NCBI GenBank assembly: GCA_050951465.1
Contig: JBMNJC010000028.1
Location: 107,763-171,762, forward strand
DNA: 64,000 nucleotides
Origin: JAAZHD01 sp012510895
Lineage (GTDB): Bacteria > Bacillota > Clostridia > Caldicoprobacterales > DTU083
Reading direction: 5' to 3'
The position numbers were made by a program, and so were the translations under genes. Shown here piece after piece: positions 25,972-34,667 of the stretch (positions are counted from its first letter, which is position 1; every line of letters begins with the position of its first letter). The notes beneath the pieces were generated by a model. That model was not told the origin of the DNA. It was given only the letters and a program-made list of their open reading frames with translations, and did no database searches.

Positions 25972-26731
25972 CCAGCTCCTTCCATATTAGATTGAAGTAT
26001 TCTCTGAATTCCGGTGCCTTACGTAATTCTGTAGGGTTTCTATTTTGTCCGCTTAAATAAATGTTGTAACTGCTTTTTATGGTACCGGGGCGCTTACTTA
26101 ATACAAGCACCCGGTTTGATAAGCTTATAGCTTCTGAAATATCGTGGGTGACCAGCAGTGCCGTTTTTTCTTCCCGTTTGATGATATTGGCCACATCATC
26201 CGATAATGCTAGTCGGGTTTGGTAATCCAAAGCCGAAAAAGGTTCATCCAATAATAGAACTTCCGGATTTACGGCCAGGGTTCGTATTAAGGCCACCCTT
26301 TGCCGCATACCCCCTGAAAGCTGTTTTGGGTAATGGTTTTTGAAATCTCCCAGGCCATAGGTTTCCAATAAGCGGTCAGCCCTGGCTATTGTATCTTCAT
26401 TAAGCTTACCTTGTATCTCAAGGCCTAATAGAACATTCTGACGAATGGATCTCCAGTCAAACAAATGATCCTGCTGGAGCATATATCCTACTAGACTTGA
26501 CGGCCCCTCCACTTCCCGGCCATTAACATAAACGTGCCCGGAAGTTGGACGTATTAAACCTGCTATTAGTGATAAAATGGTTGTTTTGCCGCAACCGCTT
26601 GGTCCTACAATGCCGATAAACTCTCCCCTGGAGACATTTAAACAGATGTCTTTCAGGGCAGGAGTTTCTCCCTCAAGACTATGATAATTCAGGCTGACAT
26701 GATCTAAAGCTACGATGTATTCTTCACTCAT
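25955..26731 (-). CDS. ABC transporter ATP-binding protein
   Basis: 258 aa with all nucleotide-binding motifs: Walker A GPSGCGKTT (43-51), signature LSGGMRQRVAL, Walker B VLLLDEPFSAL and the switch His in LLVTHDISEA. It belongs to the SsuB/TauB group and powers the adjacent permease. A terminator-like hairpin separates it from the binding-protein gene upstream, so it may be made in lower amount than the binding protein. Confidence 0.93.
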   Translation of the reverse strand: MSEEYIVALDHVSLNYHSLEGETPALKDICLNVSRGEFIGIVGPSGCGKTTILSLIAGLIRPTSGHVYVNGREVEGPSSLVGYMLQQDHLFDWRSIRQNVLLGLEIQGKLNEDTIARADRLLETYGLGDFKNHYPKQLSGGMRQRVALIRTLAVNPEVLLLDEPFSALDYQTRLALSDDVANIIKREEKTALLVTHDISEAISLSNRVLVLSKRPGTIKSSYNIYLSGQNRNPTELRKAPEFREYFNLIWKELDVHVQ

Positions 26732-26800
26732 TTTATCAGTCCTCTCTAATTAAACCCTTTTATATAATATGACTTTATGTAAATTTGGTTCAGGAAAACA

Positions 26801-26838
26801 AAAAACCCTCAGAGCTATACAGCTTTGAGGGTTTTTTT
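26801..26838. terminator. Hairpin between binding-protein and ATPase genes
   Basis: CCCTCA/TGAGGG with an inner AGCT/AGCT pair, flanked by A- and T-runs on both sides, gives a bidirectional terminator shape. On the minus strand it lies directly after the substrate-binding protein gene, inside the presumed ABC operon, so it probably attenuates rather than ends transcription. Confidence 0.85.
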
Positions 26839-26845
26839 GAACTTT

Positions 26846-27847
26846 TTATTCTTCCATTACCATATCTGCATATTTATTGTTAATTACTGCCTCATATGGA
26901 GCGCGCTTATCCAGTTCTCCGGCTAATTCCATTATGTCCTGCAGTCGATCAAAAGATTCTTCGCTCATTCTTGGACCTTCCGGCCAGGTATCCTGATCCT
27001 TAAAACGCTTTATGACATTTACAAGTATTTCATCATCACTATCCGGGAAAGCAGGTTTGATAACTGCTGCAATTTCTTCCGGGGAATGATTCTTTACATA
27101 TTGCTGCCCTCTGTAAATTGCTCTGGTAAAACGGAGAATCAAGTCTTCATTTTTTTCTATAAAGCTTTTCTTAGCTGTATATACAGTATAAGGAATATCA
27201 CCTGCGGCAGCGCCAATAGAAGCCACCACATATCCTGTTCCTTCTTTTTCCAGAGTAGAACCGATCGGCTCAAACAAGGCCACATAGTCCCCTGTTCCAC
27301 CGGTAAAAGCTCCTGCCATCAGATCAAACTGTATATTAGTTAGGAATTCCAGGTCTTCATTAGGAACCAGTCCATGGTTTCGCAGTACGTATTCAAAGGC
27401 CATAGCCGGCATTCCGCCTTTCCGTCCGCCTATAACAGTAGTACCTCTTAAGTTTTCCCATTTAAAATCAGGTTCAGGCTTTCTTCCTACCAAAAAAGAC
27501 CCATCTTTTTGTGTCAGTTGGGCAAAAACTACAGGATGGTCATCTTTACCTTCATTATATACATAGATAGTTGCTTCCGGTCCCATAAACCCAATATCAG
27601 CCTGTTCAGCCAGTACCGCAGTCATTACCTTATCTGCGCCGCCTCCGTTGTATAGATCAATTTCAATGCCTTCTTCCTCAAAATAACCTTCATAAATAGC
27701 TACATATTGAGGGGCATAAAATATAGAGTGGGTTACTTCCCACAGCCTTATCTTAGATGCATCTTTTTTACCGGTACATCCGGTTAATGCAAGTATGAAA
27801 ACAAGTGCAAAAGAAAGCAGCATAACAGAGATTTTTCTTTTACTCAT
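26846..27847 (-). CDS. ABC transporter substrate-binding lipoprotein
   Basis: A 333-aa NMT1/SsuA-like periplasmic-binding-fold lipoprotein. The signal peptide ends in a lipobox LTGC with the lipidated Cys at residue 24. Motifs EVTHSIFYAPQYVA, YNGGGADKVMTAV and QADIGFMGPE are typical of the group binding sulfonates, nitrate or pyrimidine thiamine precursors. It is the first gene of the minus-strand ABC unit. The ligand cannot be assigned from sequence. Confidence 0.9.
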   Translation of the reverse strand: MSKRKISVMLLSFALVFILALTGCTGKKDASKIRLWEVTHSIFYAPQYVAIYEGYFEEEGIEIDLYNGGGADKVMTAVLAEQADIGFMGPEATIYVYNEGKDDHPVVFAQLTQKDGSFLVGRKPEPDFKWENLRGTTVIGGRKGGMPAMAFEYVLRNHGLVPNEDLEFLTNIQFDLMAGAFTGGTGDYVALFEPIGSTLEKEGTGYVVASIGAAAGDIPYTVYTAKKSFIEKNEDLILRFTRAIYRGQQYVKNHSPEEIAAVIKPAFPDSDDEILVNVIKRFKDQDTWPEGPRMSEESFDRLQDIMELAGELDKRAPYEAVINNKYADMVMEE

Positions 27848-27952
27848 GGAATCACTCCTTGAAATTCGTTTTTCGATACTTTATAATATTCTCGTGTGAC
27901 CAAAAGGTGAAAGCTATTCGATAAGGCTGATGAAAGATATTTCAAAAATAGG

Positions 27953-27981
27953 ATGACAGATAAACAGTTTCATGTTATAAT
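27953..27981 (+). promoter_or_regulatory. Promoter of the tRNA pair
   Basis: ATGACA (27953-27958), 17-bp spacer and a perfect TATAAT (27976-27981), ending 22 bp before the first tRNA. Confidence 0.75.
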
Positions 27982-28003
27982 GTCTTACTGAAACAGGTCT
28001 GTC

Positions 28004-28079
28004 GCCAATATAGCTCAGCTGGTAGAGCAGCAGTTTCGTAAACTGCAGGTCAGGGGTTCGAGCCCCCTTATTGGCTCCA
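28004..28079 (+). tRNA. tRNA-Thr (anticodon CGT)
   Basis: A full cloverleaf: acceptor GCCAATA/TATTGGC, D-arm GCTC/GAGC, anticodon stem GCAGT/ACTGC with loop TTCGTAA (anticodon CGT, reading ACG), T-arm AGGGG-TTCGAGC-CCCCT, discriminator T and encoded CCA. Confidence 0.97.
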
Positions 28080-28083
28080 ACAT

Positions 28084-28162
<79 letters not shown>

Positions 28163-28163
28163 A

Positions 28164-28232
28164 ACCCGCTTACCGGCAAGGTTTGCGGGTTGTTTTGAAA
28201 AATAAAAAACCCCGTAAGAATCGGGGTTTTAT
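28164..28232. terminator. Tandem terminators after tRNAs / after aldo-keto reductase
   Basis: A first hairpin (AACCCGC with GCGGGTT, 28165-28191) follows the tRNAs and is trailed by GTTTTG. A second, AAAACCCCG with CGGGGTTTT (about 28206-28231), has A- and T-runs on both sides and probably serves the convergent aldo/keto reductase gene too. Confidence 0.85.
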
Positions 28233-28307
28233 TAAATATCTTAATTTTATCAAGTCATAACTTACTAGATAAACCTCTTTTTTAAATCAATTATTTTCTC
28301 ATGAAAT

Positions 28308-29165
28308 TTACCATGTAATTGTATCCGGATCAGTAGCATAACCTGCTACACCTTTTAAATCGTTAATGCGCTGGACATCCTCTTCTTCCAGTTCAAAATC
28401 AAATACTTTTATGTTTTCTTCGATTCGTTCGGGTGTTACTGATTTCGGCAGCGGCAGATAGCCTCTTTGCAGGCTCCAGCGAATGCTGATTTGTGCAATA
28501 GACTTATTGTATTTTTCAGCCAATTTTTTCATTTCCGGAACATCAAAAATTTTACCAACACCAAGAGGGCTGTATGCTTCCAGCAGCATATTTTTCGAAC
28601 GGCAGTAGTCAACCAATTCGTCCTGTGTATCACCCGGACATAGCCGGATTTGATTCACCATCGGGAGAATAGTGGCAGTTTTTAATAATGCCTCGATATG
28701 ATGCTGACGGAAATTGCTGATGCCGATGGCACGAATGCGTTTGGCCTTGTACAGCTCTTCAAAAGCCCTCCATGTGCCGGCATTCGCTTCTTGCCAATTA
28801 TCACGGAATGCAATGGGATTTGGCCAATGAATCAGATACAAGTCGAGATATTCCATGTCCAGATTTTTCATGGTTTCTTCAAAGGCAGCCATGGTCTTGT
28901 CATAACCGTGATCATTGTTTGCAAGCTTGGATGTTATAAAAAGTTCTTCCCTGGGAATGCCGCTCTTTTTTACAGCAATTCCAACACTTTCTTCATTACC
29001 ATAGACATAAGCTGTGTCAATGTGACGATAACCGACCTTAAGGGCATGAAGAACAGCGGAGACAGCTTCCTCTCCATTGGGAATCTGCCAGGTGCCAAAA
29101 CCGATGCAAGGAATCTCCACACCATTATGCAACTTATAGGTATCAGTTGCTGATTTGAATTTCAT
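28308..29165 (-). CDS. Aldo/keto reductase
   Basis: 285 aa, an AKR (beta/alpha)8 enzyme using NADPH. The catalytic tetrad is D50 and Y55 (HIDTAYVYGNE), K80 (ITSKL) and H113 (LIHWPNP). The C-terminal LPKSVTPERI.EN segment binds the 2'-phosphate of NADP. Closest in layout to the AKR5 group (2,5-diketo-gluconate reductase/methylglyoxal reductases such as YvgN). Substrate not assigned. Monocistronic with an AGGAGGT ribosome site. Confidence 0.92.
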   Translation of the reverse strand: MKFKSATDTYKLHNGVEIPCIGFGTWQIPNGEEAVSAVLHALKVGYRHIDTAYVYGNEESVGIAVKKSGIPREELFITSKLANNDHGYDKTMAAFEETMKNLDMEYLDLYLIHWPNPIAFRDNWQEANAGTWRAFEELYKAKRIRAIGISNFRQHHIEALLKTATILPMVNQIRLCPGDTQDELVDYCRSKNMLLEAYSPLGVGKIFDVPEMKKLAEKYNKSIAQISIRWSLQRGYLPLPKSVTPERIEENIKVFDFELEEEDVQRINDLKGVAGYATDPDTITW

Positions 29166-29275
29166 ATATGTACCTCCTAAAACTTAATATTTTTATACAG
29201 ACCCTCATATTACTCTTAACCATTTACCTTATTTTCTAAACTAAAAATATCAGATATCACGTTTTTCAATGCTGA

Positions 29276-29324
29276 TTGCATTTTAGGTTAAAAAGAGCAT
29301 ATAATATATACGAACATATGTTCT
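29276..29324 (+). promoter_or_regulatory. SOS promoter and LexA box of the Y-family polymerase
   Basis: TTGCAT (29276-29281), 18-bp spacer and TATAAT (29300-29305) are followed by CGAACATATGTTCT (29311-29324). This matches the Bacillus/Clostridium LexA (DinR) consensus CGAACRNRYGTTYG in 13 of 14 positions and covers the transcription start. Confidence 0.88.
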
Positions 29325-29350
29325 AAAAATATATGTTGGCAGGTGGCAAT

Positions 29351-30610
29351 ATGACTGAAAAAAACAGGATAATTTTTCATATTGATGTCAATTCCGCTTT
29401 TCTGTCCTTTGAGGCGGTATATCGGCTGCAACATGGCTCAAAAATAGATTTGCGGAAAATTCCTTCTGCCGTAGCAGGGTCTCAGGCGACCAGGCATGGA
29501 ATTATTTTGGCAAGAAGCATTCCTGCTAAAAAATATGGAGTGAAAACCGGCGAAGCGGCTTGGGAGGCTAGGCAAAAATGTCCTGATCTTATAATGATTC
29601 CGCCAAATTATGCCCTTTATATGTGTTGTCACCGTGCACTGGTTGAATTGCTGAGGGAGTTTACCGATCAGGTGCAGGTTTTCAGTGTAGACGAATGTTT
29701 TATGGATATAACCGGCATACAGGGGGCAGAGGAACCTCTTGTGCTGGCAGACAGGATCCGGGAGCGGATTAAAAATGAGCTGGGCTTTACCGTAAGCATA
29801 GGAGTCAGTACAAATAAATTGCTGGCAAAGATGGGGTCGGAGCTTAAAAAGCCTGATGCGGTTTCCACTTTGTATCCCTGGGAAATACCTGAAAAAATGT
29901 GGCCCCTTCCTGTAAAAGACCTGTACATGGTAGGGCGGGCTACTACTCCGAAATTAAAAAAAATGGGCATTGACACCATTGGTAAACTGGCTAATTTTGA
30001 TTTAAATATACTTAAACAAAAGCTAAAAAGTTGGGGAGAGCTTATATGGAATTATGCCAACGGAATAGAAGAATCTCCGGTTTGGGCCTCAGGCTGTGCC
30101 CCGGTTAAAGGCATTGGCAATTCCACAACCGTACATTTTGATGTAACAGACAGGAGAACTGCACATCAGGTTTTATTATCCTTGGCGGAAACTGTTGGAA
30201 TGAGATTGCGTTTTGGAAACTGGTGTTGCAGGGTAATTGCCGTATCCATTAAAAGGGCGGATGATTTGTCATCATACAGTCACCAGTTAAAGATTCAAAC
30301 ACCAATAGACAGCACCTCGGCCATATATGAATATTGCGAGCAATTATTTGATGAAGCCTGGAAGGGAGAACCCATCCGCCATCTTGGAATACGGGTAAGT
30401 GATTTATCACCGGCCGGTCAGATTCAGCTTTCCATGTTCGAGAAGGACTGGGAAAAGGAGAAAAAGGTTGATCGGGCGGTGGATCAGATCCGGATGAAGT
30501 TTGGGCCGAAAGCCATAATACGCTCTAGTTTCCTCTGGAGCGGCCTGGAACCATTGGAGGGTGGTTTGAGTGAAGATTCCGATTATCCTGTAATGTCGAA
30601 TATTCTCTGA
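29351..30610 (+). CDS. Y-family DNA polymerase (DinB/UmuC-like)
   Basis: 419 aa from ATG 29351 (AGGTGGC just upstream; the frame extends to an ATG at 29333). Catalytic carboxylates lie in HIDVNSAFLS (metal A) and SVDECFMDI (palm). The little-finger region follows residue 240, and a beta-clamp-like motif IQLSMF is near residue 370. It is a translesion polymerase. Sequence such as RKIPSAVAGSQATRHGIILARS is the Firmicutes variant in which a normal first-position motif of DinB (K.VAV.G) is shifted. It is controlled by a LexA box and is convergent with a small gene bearing an identical box. Confidence 0.93.
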   Translation: MTEKNRIIFHIDVNSAFLSFEAVYRLQHGSKIDLRKIPSAVAGSQATRHGIILARSIPAKKYGVKTGEAAWEARQKCPDLIMIPPNYALYMCCHRALVELLREFTDQVQVFSVDECFMDITGIQGAEEPLVLADRIRERIKNELGFTVSIGVSTNKLLAKMGSELKKPDAVSTLYPWEIPEKMWPLPVKDLYMVGRATTPKLKKMGIDTIGKLANFDLNILKQKLKSWGELIWNYANGIEESPVWASGCAPVKGIGNSTTVHFDVTDRRTAHQVLLSLAETVGMRLRFGNWCCRVIAVSIKRADDLSSYSHQLKIQTPIDSTSAIYEYCEQLFDEAWKGEPIRHLGIRVSDLSPAGQIQLSMFEKDWEKEKKVDRAVDQIRMKFGPKAIIRSSFLWSGLEPLEGGLSEDSDYPVMSNIL

Positions 30611-30626
30611 ATCTCTTGTCCGGTTT

Positions 30627-30887
30627 CTACATTTTGTATAAAAACCATTTATGAGTAGAGATTTCATATTTTAATTCATATACCCTTTCTATGTTATGAA
30701 TTACACTTTGGCATCTAAATATCAATGATGGAATTCCGGCCAGTTTTTCCTGACTCTGTTGGTTAATACGATCTACTTTAACGGTGATCTTTTCTCCCCG
30801 ATGTTCCAGCTGAAAGCGAAAAGGTCTGATCCTGCCGTCCGTTTCTGTTACGCTTAGCATCCGGATGGGTTTCATGTAAATTTTCAT
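30627..30887 (-). CDS. Small SOS-regulated protein beside the polymerase
   Basis: 86 aa with a good GAGGTGA ribosome site. I do not recognise a named family. It begins MKIYMKPIRMLSVTE, has a beta-rich look (FRFQLEHRGEKITVKVDRI) and ends with a WFL segment. It is convergent with the polymerase gene (17 bp between stops) and its promoter carries the same LexA box. By position it recalls YolD next to UvrX/YqjH in bacilli, but the sequence does not look like YolD. A role as accessory factor in mutagenesis is inferred from context only. Confidence 0.75.
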   Translation of the reverse strand: MKIYMKPIRMLSVTETDGRIRPFRFQLEHRGEKITVKVDRINQQSQEKLAGIPSLIFRCQSVIHNIERVYELKYEISTHKWFLYKM

Positions 30888-30912
30888 AAAATCACCTCAA
30901 TTATATTATATA

Positions 30913-30926
30913 CGAACATATGTTCT
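30913..30926 (-). promoter_or_regulatory. LexA box of the small SOS gene
   Basis: CGAACATATGTTCT, identical to the box at 29311-29324; the shared stretch extends to 20 bp on the plus strand. On the minus strand it lies immediately upstream of a TATAAT and 26 bp before the ATG at 30887. Confidence 0.88.
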
Positions 30927-31049
30927 GATGCAAATGGAAATAATTGAAGAAGGAAAATACCTGCATGAAGAAGAATCTATACATAAAGACTTATTATTCA
31001 AAAAGGTTTATAATGAAATAGACAACTCATATAAGAAGTGAGGGATTAA

Positions 31050-32348
31050 ATGATAAAGATTACAAGTTGCAATGGGAATTTTGATCGGGAGCCTCTGCTG
31101 GCACCATTTGGGTTCAAGGGACAGTACATAGAAGAGCTCTGGCAGACTATTGCTCTTATGGAGAGCGATAAAGGTCATATAGGTCTTGGGCTTGGCGTAC
31201 AAAGCGTACTTTGGTCGGATCCGCAAGTTTTAAGTAAGTTTGGAAGCGTCGGTGGAGACAATATAATGTGTCTTCTTACAAACTATGCTCTGAAAATAAT
31301 AGAGGGAAGGGACTTCCATACGCCTGTTGATTTGATAAGAGAAATACTGTCCGAGGTATACGGGTATGCAAAACAAGTGACCGGCCTGAAGGGCTTAAAG
31401 GAGACTTTTGCATTAAATGCTCTGGTTCCGGTTGATATGGCGGCCTGGATGCTCTATAGCCGGGAGAAGGGTCTACGGAGTTTTGATGATATGATTCCGG
31501 AGGAATTCAGAAGCTCTCTTTCATCTAAACAGGAAAAACTGGCCGGCATTCCCTTAATTACTTATGGAATCGGAATTTCAGACGTTGTCAAGCTTGCTGA
31601 AGAAGGATATCCTATTTTTAAGATTAAAATAGGCTCAGATCCGGATATGGACAAGGATCCCAATAAAATGCTGGAATGGGATAAAAAGCGGTTGAAAGAA
31701 ATACATGATGCACTTAAGGAGATGCATACTCCCTATACTGCAAACGGCAGGATAGCTTATTACCTGGATGCTAACGGGCGTTATGATACCAAGGATCGAA
31801 TTATGGATTTCCTGGAGTTTGCCGATAGGATAGGGGCTCTTGAAAACATTGTTTTGCTGGAGGAGCCTTTTGAAGAGGACAATCTTGTTCCGGTAAATGA
31901 TTTGCCTGTACGGGTGGCAGCTGATGAAAGTGCCCATTCAGAAAAAGATGTAAAAGAAAGGATTCAGCTAGGCTACAAGGCTATTGCATTAAAACCCATT
32001 GCCAAGACCATGAGCATGAGTCTGCTGATGGCTAAAGCTGCAGCGGATGCAGGAATCCCGTGTTTTTGTGCAGATCTGACAGTTAACCCGATTATGATAG
32101 ATTGGAATAAAAATTTTGCAGCAAGGCTGGAGCAGCTTTCCGGAATGAAGATAGGTGTTTTGGAAACTAACGGAGCTCAAAACTATAAAAACTGGAGAGT
32201 AATGCAATCTTACCATCCCTGTTCAGGGAGTTCCTGGACAAATATGAAGAACGGCCTGTTTCACTTAAATGATGATTTTTATGAAAAAAGCGGAGGAATA
32301 TTTGACATAAGTCAATACTACCTGTCACGGGTGAAAAGGCAGAGTTAA
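31050..32348 (+). CDS. Enolase-superfamily enzyme (mandelate racemase/muconate-lactonising type)
   Basis: 432 aa. The barrel-domain signatures are present in order: KIKIG with the acid/base Lys pair, YYLDANGRY (first metal Asp), VLLEEPFEE (second ligand), VAADESAH (third ligand) and ALKPIAKT (second catalytic Lys). These fit the MLE/dipeptide-epimerase subgroup. It is longer than most epimerases (about 360 aa), with an insertion near residues 200-240. It is followed 85 bp later by a hydroxyacid dehydrogenase in the same direction, suggesting a sugar-acid or hydroxyacid pathway. Substrate unknown. Confidence 0.85.
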   Translation: MIKITSCNGNFDREPLLAPFGFKGQYIEELWQTIALMESDKGHIGLGLGVQSVLWSDPQVLSKFGSVGGDNIMCLLTNYALKIIEGRDFHTPVDLIREILSEVYGYAKQVTGLKGLKETFALNALVPVDMAAWMLYSREKGLRSFDDMIPEEFRSSLSSKQEKLAGIPLITYGIGISDVVKLAEEGYPIFKIKIGSDPDMDKDPNKMLEWDKKRLKEIHDALKEMHTPYTANGRIAYYLDANGRYDTKDRIMDFLEFADRIGALENIVLLEEPFEEDNLVPVNDLPVRVAADESAHSEKDVKERIQLGYKAIALKPIAKTMSMSLLMAKAAADAGIPCFCADLTVNPIMIDWNKNFAARLEQLSGMKIGVLETNGAQNYKNWRVMQSYHPCSGSSWTNMKNGLFHLNDDFYEKSGGIFDISQYYLSRVKRQS

Positions 32349-32433
32349 ATCATAAATATTAATCAGATTTAAGTTCGGATAACTGCAGCGATTTGGTTGC
32401 TGTAAAATAAATAAATTATTTGGAGGATTTCTG

Positions 32434-33426
32434 ATGAAAAAGATAGTATTGCTGATGAATAAGGGGCAAAGAGAAAAGCTTTTCAAGCAGGAAGATATTG
32501 ATGAATTGGCTCGATTTGGCGAGGTTTTTTGTAATCCCGATGAACATAATCCGAGCCCGGAAAGAGCCAGGGAATTGGTTAAAGGCGCGGATATAATTAT
32601 AACATCCTGGGGATGTCCTCAATTGGATAAAAGTATATTGGATGAAGCACCGGATGCTTGTTTAATAATACATGCTGCCGGATCTGTCAAGGGAATCGTC
32701 AGTGATGAAGTGTGGAAGCGGGGCATACGGGTTTCGGGATCGGCCCAAGCCATAGGTATTGGTGTAGCGGAAACGGCCTTAGGCTTTACCATAGTATCCT
32801 TAAAAAATCTGTGGAATTTGTCCCAATATACCAGGGAAGGAAAATGGTCAGAAGGTCGGGATAAGGTAAGAGAAGTGTACGGTGTAACAATTGGTGTAAT
32901 AGGTGCCGGACGGGCCGGAAGACATTACATAAAGCTGATTAAGAACTTTGATGTACGGATATTACTGTATGATCCCTTTGTTGATGAAGAAAAAGCAGCA
33001 GCCATGGGTGCTGAAAAAGCAGAACTGGAAGAATTGCTTAAAGAATCTGATGTTATTTCCATCCATGCTCCTTCTATTCCACAAACATACCATATGTTTA
33101 ATGCCAAAACCCTGGCTATGATGAAAGACGATGCTATTATAATCAATACAGCTCGCGGAACAATTATAGATGAGGATGCTTTGGTTACTGAGCTTAAAAA
33201 AGGACGATTATTTGCATGTATAGATGTTACAGATCCGGAACCGCCGGCAGCGGATCATACTTTCCGAAGTCTGCCAAATGTTATTCTGACTCCTCATATT
33301 GCGGGAACGGTAAATAATGGGCAAAACAGAATTGGTAAGTACGCAGTCCGCGAGATTAGATCCTACTTTAACGGAGAACCTATGGACGGTGAGGTTAAGG
33401 AATCCGATTTAAGCAGACTGGCATAA
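32434..33426 (+). CDS. D-isomer-specific 2-hydroxyacid dehydrogenase
   Basis: 330 aa. The NAD-binding fold has GVIGAGRAGRHYIKL. The catalytic triad is the Arg in NTARGTIID, the acidic residue in DVTDPEPP and the His in LTPHIAG. It interconverts a 2-hydroxyacid and a 2-oxoacid. It is probably an operon partner of the enolase-superfamily gene upstream, and a terminator follows at 33442. Exact substrate unknown. The ribosome site GGAGG at 32420-32424 is well placed. Confidence 0.9.
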   Translation: MKKIVLLMNKGQREKLFKQEDIDELARFGEVFCNPDEHNPSPERARELVKGADIIITSWGCPQLDKSILDEAPDACLIIHAAGSVKGIVSDEVWKRGIRVSGSAQAIGIGVAETALGFTIVSLKNLWNLSQYTREGKWSEGRDKVREVYGVTIGVIGAGRAGRHYIKLIKNFDVRILLYDPFVDEEKAAAMGAEKAELEELLKESDVISIHAPSIPQTYHMFNAKTLAMMKDDAIIINTARGTIIDEDALVTELKKGRLFACIDVTDPEPPAADHTFRSLPNVILTPHIAGTVNNGQNRIGKYAVREIRSYFNGEPMDGEVKESDLSRLA

Positions 33427-33441
33427 GGTTTTGTGAATAAA

Positions 33442-33477
33442 TAGCCTGTGACCTTTTTTAGGTTGCAGGCTTTTTTG
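33442..33477 (+). terminator. Terminator after hydroxyacid dehydrogenase
   Basis: AGCCTGTGACCT (33442-33453) pairs with AGGTTGCAGGCT (33460-33471) apart from one internal mismatch, followed by TTTTT. Confidence 0.88.
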
Positions 33478-33497
33478 TTCTAATGTTAATTTTTCTC

Positions 33498-33545
33498 TTG
33501 ACAAAATATAATATAATAATTAATATAATAATGTAATCATTACAA
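33498..33545 (+). promoter_or_regulatory. Promoter and Per-box-like operator of perR-rbr
   Basis: TTGACA (33498-33503), 17-bp spacer and TAATAT (33521-33526). ATGTAATCATTACAA (33531-33545) contains the perfect 6-1-6 inverted repeat TGTAAT-C-ATTACA and matches the Per box TTATAATNATTATAA at 11 of 14 specified positions. Autoregulation by the encoded Fur-family protein is likely. Confidence 0.7.
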
Positions 33546-33575
33546 GTTAGTAATTGTTAAAACATAAAGGAATGT

Positions 33576-34019
33576 GTGAATAGAATGAAAACAAATTTAG
33601 GAGATATAACAAAAAGGCTTAAAAACAATAAAATACGTCTTTCTCATCAAAGGCTGAAGGTACTGGAGTATTTGGATGGCAATAGGATTCATCCCACGGC
33701 GGAGCAGATTTATCATGCCCTGCATGATGAAATCCCCACTTTATCCAAAACAACCATTTATAATACATTAAATACACTTACATATGCAGGATTAGTAAGG
33801 AGCATAAATATTGAAGATAATGAGGCACGTTATGATATAAGAACTGATGCACATGGTCACTTTAAATGCAAAAACTGTGGAAATATATATGATTTCGAAG
33901 TTGATATAGATAAAGTCGAAATAAAAGATCTGGAAGGCTTTAGGGTATATAGCAGGGATTTTTATTTTTTCGGTATTTGTCCAAAATGCATGATACAAAA
34001 AAATAACAGTGATATTTAA
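33576..34019 (+). CDS. perR: Fur family peroxide-sensing regulator (PerR-like)
   Basis: 147 aa from GTG 33576; ATG 33585 is an alternative, and the only ribosome site (AAAGGA, 33566-33571) does not decide. The N-terminal winged helix (RLSHQRLKVLEYL, then HPTAEQIYHAL) and the two structural zinc pairs CKNCG and CPKC are present. The regulatory metal site includes HGHFKC. The assignment to PerR rather than Fur or Zur rests on the rubrerythrin gene next to it and the Per-box-like palindrome upstream; it is likely but not proven. Confidence 0.88.
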   Translation: MNRMKTNLGDITKRLKNNKIRLSHQRLKVLEYLDGNRIHPTAEQIYHALHDEIPTLSKTTIYNTLNTLTYAGLVRSINIEDNEARYDIRTDAHGHFKCKNCGNIYDFEVDIDKVEIKDLEGFRVYSRDFYFFGICPKCMIQKNNSDI

Positions 34020-34111
34020 GATAAGTAGGCTCAGTAAGCATATTAAAGAATTAATATACAATTTTAATAAATATTTTAATAAATATGATAAAAATATAGG
34101 AGGTATCATTA

Positions 34112-34606
34112 ATGGCAGAAAACAAAGTACTACAGGATTTAATGGAAGCTTTTGCAGGAGAATCTCAGGCAAGCAGAAAATATTGGGCTTATGCAAAAAA
34201 AGCAGAAGCAGAAGGCAGGAAGAATGCAGCAAAGCTTTTCAGGGCTGCTTCTGAAGCAGAAACTCTGCATGCTCAAAGGCATTTGAAAGTTGCGGGTAAA
34301 CTTTTATCAACAGCTGAAAATCTTCAGGATGCAGTAAAAGGCGAAACCTATGAATTTGAAAGCATGTATCCTGAATTTATAAAAGCTGCCGAAGAAGCAG
34401 GCGATAAAGAAGCAATTAAAACGTATACTTATGCTATGGAAGCTGAAAAAGTACATGCTAAACTTTACAAGGAAGCCTTAGAGAATATTGATGAAAAGGA
34501 AGAAGTATTTTATTACTTATGCCCTGTCTGCGGAAATATTGAAAAGAGCACACCTGAAAAATGTCATATTTGCAATACTCCAGGATCCAAATTTATTAAA
34601 TACTAA
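34112..34606 (+). CDS. rbr: Rubrerythrin
   Basis: 164 aa. The four-helix di-iron domain has the glutamate motifs AGESQAS and EAETLHAQRH in the first half and EFIKAAEEAGD and EAEKVHAKLY in the second. The C-terminal rubredoxin-like knuckles are CPVCG and CHIC. It is an NADH-linked peroxide reductase of anaerobes. It lies 92 bp after perR, with an AGGAGGT ribosome site, in the same direction and closed by a strong terminator. Confidence 0.96.
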   Translation: MAENKVLQDLMEAFAGESQASRKYWAYAKKAEAEGRKNAAKLFRAASEAETLHAQRHLKVAGKLLSTAENLQDAVKGETYEFESMYPEFIKAAEEAGDKEAIKTYTYAMEAEKVHAKLYKEALENIDEKEEVFYYLCPVCGNIEKSTPEKCHICNTPGSKFIKY

Positions 34607-34612
34607 AAAATC

Positions 34613-34644
34613 CAAGGCACCTCATATAAGAGGTGCCTTGTTTG
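34613..34644 (+). terminator. Terminator after rubrerythrin
   Basis: A perfect 11-bp stem, CAAGGCACCTC (34613-34623) with GAGGTGCCTTG (34630-34640), a 6-nt loop and TTTG. Confidence 0.88.
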
Positions 34645-34667
34645 TATATGCTCAGCATGGACAGCAA

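Noticed and set aside
26846..28003. TPP riboswitch upstream of the ABC importer, which would prove a thiamine-precursor role
   Set aside because: No CTGAGA/ACCTGA-type core is seen in the 150 bp upstream on the minus strand.
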